This document shows, piece after piece, positions 52,816 through 62,600 of a DNA stretch of 64,000 bases; the first letter of the stretch is position 1, and every line of letters starts with the position of its first letter. The stretch comes from Paenibacillus silviterrae (GTDB lineage Bacteria > Bacillota > Bacilli > Paenibacillales > NBRC-103111): positions 2,046,001 to 2,110,000 of the forward strand of contig NZ_JASKUT010000002.1 of NCBI RefSeq assembly GCF_030167925.1, read 5' to 3'. The notes under the pieces were generated by a model. That model saw nothing but the letters and a program-made list of their open reading frames with translations. It made no database searches and was not told the origin of the DNA. Both the position numbers and the translations under genes were made by a program.

Positions 52816-54288
52816 ATGGATTATACCAGAAACGCCAATAAACAAGCGAAATACTCTCCGACACAAGGGAAGAGTGTGATACAGCAGAGTAAGGCTATTT
52901 CACCGAACGCTAACTCTATCATGCAAATGCAGAAGGAATATGGAAATAGAGTCACACAACAATTAATCTCTCAATTTCAGTCAAAATATAGTTCTAATGA
53001 AAAGCCTATTCAAAGGACTCTATATCACAAAACTGGTAAAAAGCGATTAAATGAGTATGGCTATTATAAAACTCTATATCAAAGACATAGTGATGCAATC
53101 GATAAACTGGAAAATCAGACAGATGATATCTATGTTTCAAGCCAGCAAGAATTAAAGGATTTAATTTGGAAAATAGAGTCCAATAAAATGGTTGATGAGC
53201 CTATGTATACAACAAGAGCATTATCAGAAATAGAAGAAGAAAAACAGACCAACGATCCGAATGTTGTCTTCGAATATTATGCTGAAGATTATCTTACACC
53301 AGAAGACTACAATGATCCCGATATAATAAGTTCTTTAAAAAAAGTTCAAGAAGCCCTTAGTAAATCTAATCGCTATTTAACTGATGATGAATTTAATAAT
53401 GAAGACAGGGCAATAGAGATAATTTTTACAATATATAGGAGCATTGCCAATCCTTCTGACACAGATATTACCCTAAAAGTATTACGTTACGCATTAACTG
53501 GAGAGACTTTTACACGTGGTCACGCGATTGGAGGATTAGGATCACTAGGACTGACGCAGGACAATGAACTTACAGGTAGACCGGATTTTGATTTTAGAAC
53601 GCAGGATGAGTTCAAGAATCGGGCTGTAACTCATCACATTCGGCATATTACGGCTTGGCACAATATCAGAACTTTTTTGAATATGGTACGAGGCGCTTTT
53701 AAAGATTCAAACTTCATTAAAGAAATTAATAATCTTTTGAACACTGTTAACGCCAACGAGAAAATACAAACACTAAATAACAAGGGAATAGGCGATAGAT
53801 TTAATCATCACTATGAAAATAAGAAGGGTGTTATAGCTGATGATACTCCAGAAAAAGTTCTTATGAAAACTGCATTCTTCATGAATAGTGCTATTAAAAA
53901 CCTTTGGGCTGGCGGAGGAAAGGAGAATGTCTCCCGGAATACTTTCGGAGGCTTTCTAAATGAAAAAATCGATAACCTAGACATGTTCAATGTTAAAGGT
54001 ACAATAGACGCGATTGGTAATTACAGAGCATCCTTGGCTAGTCTCAAAAAAATTAGAGATGACTTGCATGATGACTTAGAAGTCATATATCAGAACAATA
54101 GTTTAAATGTAGCGGCTATAAAAGCTCGTATTGAGCAAGCGTACCGTACAATTGAAATAGATTATGATCAAACCTCCAATGCTAAAAATGGCGTAGTACA
54201 CCAAAAAATAATGGAAATAGTCAGAGGTGATGTTAAGAAACTAACAGTAGAAGAGGTGTATGAGATAATAAAAAACTTTGTCAAATAG
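52816..54288 (+). CDS. Unrecognised A+T-rich protein, possible toxin/eCIS-cargo-like
   Basis: 490 residues, no signal peptide, family not recognised. The N-terminus is disordered and polar, then carries MQKEYGNRVTQQLISQFQ (about 36-53) and KPIQR (about 62-66). This L/MQ-x-x-x-GNR-x-V...IQR pattern resembles the leader region of many DUF4157/eCIS-associated or toxin-like proteins. A core segment at 235-290 holds GHAIGG (His236) and a His-rich VTHHIRHITAWHNIR (His273, His274, His277, His282), which looks catalytic. The rest is helical. Codon use is clearly A+T-rich compared with neighbours, suggesting horizontal gain. Strong RBS AGGAGATAACG and its own promoter. No immunity gene is evident. Confidence 0.6.
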   Translation: MDYTRNANKQAKYSPTQGKSVIQQSKAISPNANSIMQMQKEYGNRVTQQLISQFQSKYSSNEKPIQRTLYHKTGKKRLNEYGYYKTLYQRHSDAIDKLENQTDDIYVSSQQELKDLIWKIESNKMVDEPMYTTRALSEIEEEKQTNDPNVVFEYYAEDYLTPEDYNDPDIISSLKKVQEALSKSNRYLTDDEFNNEDRAIEIIFTIYRSIANPSDTDITLKVLRYALTGETFTRGHAIGGLGSLGLTQDNELTGRPDFDFRTQDEFKNRAVTHHIRHITAWHNIRTFLNMVRGAFKDSNFIKEINNLLNTVNANEKIQTLNNKGIGDRFNHHYENKKGVIADDTPEKVLMKTAFFMNSAIKNLWAGGGKENVSRNTFGGFLNEKIDNLDMFNVKGTIDAIGNYRASLASLKKIRDDLHDDLEVIYQNNSLNVAAIKARIEQAYRTIEIDYDQTSNAKNGVVHQKIMEIVRGDVKKLTVEEVYEIIKNFVK

Positions 54289-54310
54289 TACTGTTGAGGT
54301 GAGGAAATTA

Positions 54311-54335
54311 AAAAAGCCGCCAATGGGCAGCTTCA
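54311..54335. terminator. Hairpin between convergent genes
   Basis: AAGCCGCC, AAT, GGGCAGCTT, flanked by A-rich and T-rich runs, giving weak bidirectional termination. Confidence 0.55.
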
Positions 54336-54339
54336 TCTT

Positions 54340-55029
54340 TTACTTAAAAATATCGAACCTATTATCTTTTAATACGGCAGTTAAACCAAACTTGCTGTTA
54401 TTATCAAATGTCATAGGATAGTATGTTACATCATTATAAACTAAAAAAGGATACTGCTCTTTTCCATTATCTACCCATACATCATTGACATAAATATTGA
54501 ATGATGGAAGATGAGCATACATGTTTACAGGCTGAGTAGAGGATGCTTCAATACGTTTAAAATGTACTCCATTCCCAATTTCAGTACCAGTTTTTCTTAA
54601 TGATAAGCCTACTTCATTTGTCCAAGTGTTTTCAATCGTAAGAGTTGAACACATATCATAATTCAAAGGTGCGTAGATGATATCATTATAAATAAAAAAT
54701 GGGTATTCTAAGGTGTAATTTTGAGCGTCAGAAGCTCCAGTTTTATAGTTGATATAAATCTTAAATGTTGGAAGTGTAACTTTAACATGCCCATCGGGAA
54801 TAACTTCTTCAGCATCGGATGTTGGAGGGACGGGTTCATTTGTTGGAAACTCACCTATGAAAAAGCCTCCAGTGTGCGAGTGATATCCTTTGCATAGGCG
54901 TTTCATATATGCCTCATTTGAACATTCATGGCCACCGTATCTATCTAGTCTGCCTGAGTGTGCAAAAGATGTAGTAGATAGTGTGACTGCTAGAACTACC
55001 GAAATGACAAGCAGTTTTAAAAAACGCAT
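54340..55029 (-). CDS. Secreted YHYH-domain protein with paired beta modules
   Basis: Exported protein, 229 residues, with a signal peptide (about 1-23, ending SFAHS). Residues 23-57 form a YHYH-type module: AHSGRLDRYGGHECSNEAY and LCKGYHSHTGGFF, with His/Cys suited to metal binding. Two similar beta units follow (about 82-130 and 170-215), each of the form LPxFxIYxN...YPFxxYNDxxYxP, resembling stalk-domain repeats. Function unknown. It is A+T-rich like the preceding gene and convergent to it. No clear RBS is seen immediately before ATG 55029 (GGAGTGAAATTCT is plausible). Confidence 0.7.
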   Translation of the reverse strand: MRFLKLLVISVVLAVTLSTTSFAHSGRLDRYGGHECSNEAYMKRLCKGYHSHTGGFFIGEFPTNEPVPPTSDAEEVIPDGHVKVTLPTFKIYINYKTGASDAQNYTLEYPFFIYNDIIYAPLNYDMCSTLTIENTWTNEVGLSLRKTGTEIGNGVHFKRIEASSTQPVNMYAHLPSFNIYVNDVWVDNGKEQYPFLVYNDVTYYPMTFDNNSKFGLTAVLKDNRFDIFK

Positions 55030-55193
55030 AGAATTTCACTCCTGTATAGTTATTATTGCCTATACGACAATATCAGATTGTGGCTATAGTCGCAATAAAA
55101 TATGTAAATTTAATTACATTCTATTTTATATACTTACTAGGATCATCCGGACGGGGTGGAAAAGCTGAAGGCTCGGGCTTGCAACAAGAAACA

Positions 55194-55227
55194 AAAGAGC
55201 CTACCAGCAATGCACGGTAGACTCTTT
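55194..55227 (-). terminator. Terminator of the YjcZ-type gene
   Basis: On the minus strand AAAGAGTCTACC pairs with GGTAGGCTCTTT and is followed by TGTTTC. Confidence 0.75.
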
Positions 55228-55249
55228 GGGATTCCTCATAATTAACAAA

Positions 55250-55360
55250 TTACACCATGAAACCAGCCGACAATATGATTACCAAAAGAATGAACAGCAC
55301 GAGTACGAAGGCAGCACCACCGCCTGTACCGTAACCACCACATGCACCTACAGCTCCCAT
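55250..55360 (-). CDS. yjcZ: YjcZ-family sporulation peptide
   Basis: A 36-residue peptide: MGAVGACGGYGTGGG, then one hydrophobic helix AFVLVLFILLVIILSAGFMV. The Gly/Tyr-rich head followed by a VLFILLVII tail is the hallmark of the YjcZ/YvrJ-like tiny membrane peptides of spore formers. The start at 55360 has GGTGGGTGAT upstream, and a clear terminator follows the stop, supporting a real gene. The function of the family is poorly known; association with spores or forespore membrane is by homology. Confidence 0.8.
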   Translation of the reverse strand: MGAVGACGGYGTGGGAAFVLVLFILLVIILSAGFMV

Positions 55361-55485
55361 TTTTATCACCCACCCCGTCAATTGTGTTTACGTTGTTACA
55401 TTGTATTGTATGCATTCCTGCTGTCTTGTGTATGGACGTCCGTCTGAATCCTTGGATATTGGGCGGCTTTTTCGCATTTGCAACT

Positions 55486-55716
55486 CCATACGAACATGGC
55501 GAAATACTGGGTGAGCATGGAGTATGGGAAAAACAGAAGTTTTTTGAGGGAAGTGCCCGAGTACCGTTAATCATACGCTGGTCGAAAGGCTTCGAAGGCG
55601 GTAGGAACGTTAAGGAAAATGTGAATTTATGTGATCTATTCTCTACATTGTGCGGCTTAGCGGAAATTACCATCCCCCATGGACTGGATAGTCGTATATT
55701 AGCGCCATTATTTAAG
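55486..55716 (+). pseudogene. Internal fragment of a sulfatase
   Basis: YEHGEILGEHGVWEKQKFFE and ARVPLIIRWSKGFEGG, NVNLCDLFSTLCGLA and PHGLDSRILAPLF match the C-terminal half of choline-sulfatase-like enzymes (metal-binding DHGE-like motif through to the end of the core). The N-terminal half with the C-x-P-x-R site is missing and upstream sequence is unrelated. It is not similar enough to be a copy of the sulfatase at 47.3 kb. Confidence 0.7.
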
Positions 55717-55766
55717 AGGAGATTGCCCTTGGTTATTCGCTATTGTGGTCCAAAGGGCGGCCAGGC

Positions 55767-56411
55767 ATGCCGGAGATGCTATCGGTTGCCGCTCCAATTG
55801 CCGCTAAGGGTTCTGCCTGGGAATTTGCCCCATTACGGATGGCAGGTTCTCGGCGGCTGCGGGCCCGTTGGATGCGGCAGGCTCGTTGCTGCCGGGAGCT
55901 ACGGAGATGAAGACGGCGCCAGCGCCGGCTCCGGAGCCCGAAATGAAGTCGGCGCCGGCCCCAGCACCGTGTTTGAGATGAAGACAGCACCGACAACAGC
56001 CCCGGCACCCGCACCGGCACCGGAGATCAAGACACCGACGGCACCGACCCCGGATCTAAGCAAAGCGGTTTCGGAAGTATTTCAGGTTACTTAGGGCAGC
56101 TACTCGGTGGAGCGGAACGCGAGCACGCGGATGCGAAACCGAGTGATATTGGACCGAAGGACTCAAAGCCAGTGCCGGATAGCAAAACGTCGTTGCCGCA
56201 TGTGGAAGCCAAGCAGCCGCAGGACGGCAAGATTGTAAGCGGCGATACGAAGCATACGTCGCAATGGAAGTTTCCGACAGCCCCAGTGGAATCAAAGCCC
56301 GCATCGGAAAGCAAGCCTTCGTCCCCGTCGGAGTCGAAGCCCGCACCTGATAGCAAGTCGTCGTCCCAGACAGAGTCGAAGTCATCGCATGACAGAAAGA
56401 TCAAACGCTGA
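55767..56411 (+). pseudogene. Frameshifted Pro/Ala/Lys-rich gene
   Basis: Coding-like, low-complexity sequence passes through frames in a regular order: MPEMLSVAAPIAAKGSAWEF (from 55767), then DAAGSLLPGATEMKTAPAPA and EMKSAPAPAP, then VFEMKTAPTTAPAPAPAPEI and DLSKAVSEVFQ, then YLGQLLGGAEREHADAKPSD to the stop at 56411 (tail of repeated ESKPxSxSESKP). Each switch, near 55830, 55970 and 56088, is a -1 shift, as single-base losses would give. Either a decayed gene or sequencing errors. The protein would be a disordered, repetitive coat- or wall-like protein. No functional call is possible. Confidence 0.5.
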
Positions 56412-56474
56412 GATTCGAAGCCATAGCAGGATTTCACCCAATTTATTTCATCATCAAAGCTGAAATAACTACTG

Positions 56475-56506
56475 AACCCACCCAGAAATAGGGTGGGTTA
56501 TTTTTT
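56475..56506 (+). terminator. Rho-independent terminator
   Basis: AACCCACCC (56475-56483), loop AGAAATA, GGGTGGGTT, then ATTTTTT. The 56507-56694 gap downstream holds A+T-rich promoter-like sequence but no recognisable gene. Confidence 0.88.
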
Positions 56507-56694
56507 CTCCCTGTATAATTTGCCCGTCTTTAGTAAAGTTAAGGACTGATAACAGTTATTCTAGGGATGAAAAATAAATTTATATAAAATTATCATTGCA
56601 CTGATGCTCCCCTAACAGTCAATGCTTATGATGGAGCAGTGTGTGATGGGGTTATGGGAATAACCAAAAACTGTAATTTAAGGGAGAGGGAGCA

Positions 56695-59600
56695 TTGTTG
56701 TCACGAAAGATGTTGAAAAAAGCGGTTAGTACTATTGCGGCAATGTCGCTAGTTGTCGGCACGTTGTTTCCAAGTGTTCCAAGTTTGGCTTCAGCAGCCC
56801 CCGCAGCGGATACAGCCGCACACTGGGCAGCTAAAGAGATCGGGCTGTGGATGGATTTGGAGCTCAGCCAAGGCTATGAGGACGGTTCATTTCGTCCGGA
56901 TGCACCGATTAGCCGGGCGGAGTTTATCGCACTGGTCAATCGGGTCTTTGACCTTCGCACATCGGCAGCTCCGGCGTTTTCAGATGTCCGAGGTACGGAT
57001 TGGTTTTATTCGGAAATCGGCAGAGCGGTTTCCGCGGGCTACATCTCCGGATACGAAGACGGCACGATCAAGCCTGCTCAGACCATCACAAGACAAGAGG
57101 TCGCGGTTGCGGTCAGTAAGCTTGTGAAAGCCACTGCAGCGGACAAGCCGGCGGAGTTCAAGGACGCAAGTGAATTCCCGGCATGGAGCAAGGAGGCCAT
57201 TCAAGCGCTCACAGCAGCCGGGTATTTGAACGGGTATCCTGATCAGACCTTCCGGCCGCAGCAGTCGATCACGCGGGCAGAAGCTTTAATTACACTGAAT
57301 AAGGCGAATGCTTTTACGCGTGAGATGAAGGCATTTGACAAGGCGGGGACATATCAGGGGGATGTAAAAGGACACGTTGTGGTCCAATCACCTGACGTGA
57401 AGCTAGAGAATATGACGATTGACGGGAACCTGGTTCTTGCTGCTTCCATTGGCGAGGGCGAGGCTCTTTTGAAAAAAGTCACGGTAAAAGGCAAAACTCT
57501 CGTAAAGGGCGGCGGACCGAACTCCATCACGTTGGAGGACTCGAAGCTTGGCGAGGTGTCCGTCAACAAAGCGAATGGAGACGTACGACTTGTTGCCAAC
57601 GGAAGCACGACGGTACAGAGCGTAGAAGTGAATTCCGGCGTGAAGCTGGAGGGGAACTCCAAGGACGGCTACGGCAGCGTGCAGGTGTCCAAAGACATTC
57701 CTTCGGGCTCCTCGGTTCAGGTTGCCGGGAATGTGCAGTCACTTATCGTGAGCGGCGCTTCCGCTACGGTTACGCTTAAGGACGGCAGTATTAGGGAAAT
57801 GAAGCTTGAAGCCAATTCCACCATTAAAGTGGAAGGCGGGATCATCGAAAGCTTTGTAATTAACTCCAATGCAGGACAAGCCAAGATCGACCTGGGCGCG
57901 AATGCGGTGGTCAAGTCCATGACCGTTGACTCCAACGTGCAGGTGACGGGCAGTGGAACCATCGGGTCCGCGAAAATCAACAAGAGTGGCGCTGACCTTG
58001 GCGTTACTCCGTTAAAGACAGAGATCAGCGAAGGCGTACAGGCGAAGGTAGGCGGCAAGGACGTAACCTCGACCAATCCGGGCAATTCCGGCAGCACTCC
58101 TTCTGCTGGCAGCAGCAATGGCAATAATAATGGCAATGGCTCATCGAACTCGGATGACAACGGTCCAAGTGACTCCGGCGAGCAGAACCGGACACCGGAG
58201 CCGCCGGCACAGCTGGCAGCAACGACAGGTCATCAGTATGTGACGCTTAGCTGGACAGCTCCTAACGATTCCGAGGTTGCCGGGTATAACGCATATCTTG
58301 ACGGTCAGAAGATCAACGATGCTCTTATCACCAAAACAAAATTTACCCGAATCGGCTTAACGAACGGGCAAAAATATAGCTTCGACGTAACTAGCGTAAG
58401 CTCTCGCGGCAAGGAATCCCGCAAAACAACGGTGGAGGCTACGCCGGTACTGACCGGGAACATTCCCGTGCAGCTGCTGAGCATTAACGATCTTCATGGA
58501 AAGATCGACCAGACTTACACCGAAACGGTACCGGGCTATTCGGAGAAAGTTAAAATCGGTCGGATTGACTATACGGCAGCTTACCTTCGCCAGCGTGAGG
58601 AAACAAACCCTTACACTCTGATGGTAGAACCCGGCGATTTGTGGGGTGGAAGCTCACCCGTATCGGCGCTTCTCCAGGATGAACCGACAATAGAAATTTT
58701 CGAGGCGCTTGGCATGGATGTAGGTACATTAGGGAACCACGAGTTTGACGAAGGCACTCAGGAAATGCTTCGCATGGTTAATGGCGGGGAGCATCCGAGG
58801 GGAACCAAGGGCTATAATGGCATCAGCTTCCCGATCGTTGCTGCCAATGTAAAGTATGAAGCCACAAATCAGCATGTATTGCCCCCATACATCGTCAAAG
58901 AAGTTGCAGGGGTAAAGATCGGATTTATCGGGATTGTTACCGAAGCGACACCTGGGATTGTAATTCCCGAGGGAATTACAGACATCAAATTCACCAATGC
59001 AAGAGAAGCTGTAAATGAATCCGTTGCGGAGCTTAAGCAACAAGGTGTGAAAGCAATCGTCGTGTTGGCACACTTAGACGCAACGCAAGAAGCGAGCGGC
59101 ACGATTTCCGGTCCGGCGGCAGAGCTGGCGAATGCGGTTGACGACGAAGTCGATGTGATTTTCGCCGCACACAACCACAAGATAGTCAATGGAACGGTTG
59201 ATAACAAGCTGATCGTACAGGCCTACGAATATGGTAAAGCGATCGTGGATGTAGATTTGCAGATCGATCCGGCTACACACGATATCGTATCCAAACAGGG
59301 CGAGATCGTTTATGCGGTCCAGGATGCGATTACACCGGATGCGGAGATCGCAGCAATTTTAACAAAGTATGAGCAGGCTGTCGCTTCAAAAATCAATGAG
59401 GTTGTAGGCCATGCAACGACACCGATTCTTCGTGGAGAAAACGGAACCAGCGGTTACGTCAACCAAGGTGACCATCCGCTCGGCAATCTTATCGCTGATG
59501 GCATGAAACATGCGATGGGAGCTGATTTTGCCTTAATGAATGGCGGCGGCATTCGGGATAATCTTGCTGAGGCCGGCGACATCACATGGGGCGAGTTGTT

Positions 59601-62600
59601 CAATATTCAGCCATTCAACAACGTGCTTGTTAAGTTTACAGTGACCGGTGCGGAGCTGGAGCAGATCATGAATTCCCAGATCTCCCAATACGGTGCGGAC
59701 TATAGCATCGCAGGCTTTAAATATAAGTGGGACCGCACAACAAGCAAGGTCGTTGAGATGAAGCTCTTGAACGACCAGCCAATCTATCCTGCACAAGAGT
59801 ACACGCTGGTTGTTAACAATTACATGTTCGGCGCCAATAAGACGATTGTTGCTATGAACAAGATGGCAATTACGGGACCGGAGGATCTTGAAGCAACCGT
59901 TAATTATGTGCGGAGCTTCGAACGTCCGATTTCTGCAGCGGACTTCCCGTTAGGCCGAGTGGTGAAGCTGGAAGGCACGTCAACCGATGCAGGCAAGAAG
60001 AGCATTGCAGAAGCAAGAGCACTTGCAGCAGGTTCAACGGTAACGATTGAGGGTATAGCCATCTCCCAGTCGGGCGGATGGGGAAGCAAGGGCTTCTACA
60101 TTCAGGATGCAACCGGCGGCGCGTATGTTTATCAAAGCGCTGCGGATGTAGTTCCCGGAGATAAGCTTCGTTTTACTGCGACAACGGGAAGCTTCAACGG
60201 AGAATTCCAGTTTGCACCGGATTCGAACGGCATTGCCAAGATCGGTTCGGAAGCCGTGCCGGCTCCTGTCATCATTGAGCCGAACGGCGTAACTGTCTCC
60301 AATCAGGGTACATTGGTTAAGCTCATTGGTGTAACGATCGCTGACCTAACTAAGTTCTCCTATGATACGTTTGAGTTTAATGCAGTTAAAGACGCCGTAT
60401 ATTCTAGAGTTCGCGTTGATAACAGGACTGGACTGAGCTATAACAATTTTACTTTTAAAAATGGCAATGTCGTCAATGTTACCGGGGTTGCCTCTGTATT
60501 CAACTCACTGTTTCAAGTAAAGCCGCGCGGTGTGGCGGATATCGTTCCTGTGAACATGACGGACGCGGATGCCGTGGCAATGGATAAAGCGGCGTTAGCC
60601 ATCGGATACGGCAGCGGGGATTCGGCAACGAATGTAACAGCAAAACTGACTCTTCCGGTTAGCGGTTCAAACGGCACGGCGGTTGCATGGGCATCCAATG
60701 ATCCCGCCATATCGACAAGCGGCTCCGTAACGCGACCTGCGGAAGGTCAAGCGGATAAGCAAGTAACCTTGACGGCAACCATCACGAAGGGTACGGCGAG
60801 TGATACCAAGACCTTCATGGTAACGGTGAAGGCAGAAATATCGACAACCACGCCAATTACCATTGCCGATGCACGTACCCGCGTGAATTCGACGGTAATG
60901 ATAGAAGGCATCGTAACGGCCGATAACTCTGCTCTTGGCGGTACAAAGCTTTCCACGTATATGCAGGATGAAACGGGTGCCATTAACATTTTCAAGAGCA
61001 ATATGACAGGTATTCCTGACCTTAAGGAAGGCGACCGTGTTCGTGCAAAGGGAGTTATTAAGCTTTACAGCAATTTGACTGAAATTGAAGTTACCGAAGT
61101 AACGGTGCTCAGCTCCGGCAATGCACTACCGGCTGCAAAGCCTACGTCTATTGCCAATCTGCAAAATGCTGCGACAGCCGAGAGCATGGAAGGCCAATTG
61201 GTCAGCCTGAAGGTTTACATTGGTACGACTAGCGTTACGGCAGTAGGCGGCGGCTATAACGTACCGGTGATTGATGGTGATTTTAATACCTTAACGATGC
61301 GTGTTATGGAAGGCACGAACGTTTATCCGGCCTTGCAATCCCGCAAGTGGTATGATGTAACGGCGATTGTGAATCAGTATGGAAGCGACTACCAGCTGAT
61401 TCCGCGCAAGGTGACGGATCTGTCTCTCTCGGCTGCGCAGCCTGCGATTCCAGCGACGGTCGACTCGACCATTAGCAGTGTTGTCGATGGGGATACCGTA
61501 CATTTATCAACGAAATACATCGGCACGGACACGATTCGTTTTGTCAATATTGACACGCCGGAGACCTACCATATTACGAATGCATCGTTCGATTATAGTC
61601 AGGTTTACTCAGGATCAGACGAAACAAGCATGAATAATAACCAAAAGGCGCACGGCGAAAGAGCCAAGCTTTACTTGAAGTCTCTGCTGCCTGTAGGGGA
61701 AGCGGTAACTTTAAAATTCGGACCGGAGCTGATGGACGGCAACGGACGGATTCTGGGTGAAATCATTCGGAAGAGCGATAATACCAACATCAATTTGGAG
61801 ATGGTGAAGCAAGGGCAAGCCTCTACATATTACATTTGGCCGATCGATGAGGTAGGCTACAATACCTTCTCCGAGGCGGAAAAGGAAGCGATCCGGTTCG
61901 AGCGGGGCATTTGGAATCCGGCCGATCCGGCAACCGAATTGCCGTTTGTCTTCCGTGCCAGAGAGCAGAAGAAGGGTTTATCCAGACCTACGGGCAACCG
62001 TGAAACGAAAACGTATGTCCCAGCTGAGGACTATGCTCAGGTACCTGTGGAATACCGCGTTTTCTTCAACAGCGAAGAGGAAGCTCAGCGGAACGGTTAT
62101 ACAGCGGCTGCAGGGAAAACGCCGATTGGTGATTTAGCCAAGACGGCAAGCGGCAACACGACGGTGGACCTTTCCTTTACAGCTCCGGCCGGTGCGACAT
62201 CGGTAAAAATTCAGCAGTCCAGCAACAATGGTACGGTGTATTATGATTCTCAAACGGCTGCTACTCTGACTGCAGCTTCGACTACGGCGCAGGTCGTTGG
62301 CTTGGAAACAGGTACGAACTACAAGTTTAAGCTGGTTGTACAAGGAGGCAATAGTGCAGGCTATTCCAACGCGGTTGACGCTGCAACGAATGTTGTTGCA
62401 GGTCCGATCAGTAACTTTAACGCAGTCGGGTCAACGTATTCCACAGTAGATTTTAGCTTCAGGGCTCCAACGGATGCTTCGGTAGTTAAGGTTACTTATT
62501 CCATAGACGGCGGAAGCACCTACTTGGATGCTGTAACTGCTGCACCTTTGACTGCAGCCTCCACGTATGCTACGGCGAAGCAGCTTGCGGCGTCCACAGC

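Noticed and set aside
55342..56094. One 250-codon plus-strand gene covering the sulfatase fragment and the Pro/Ala region
   Set aside because: It joins unrelated pieces in one chance frame, overlaps the YjcZ gene at its start, and lacks an RBS.
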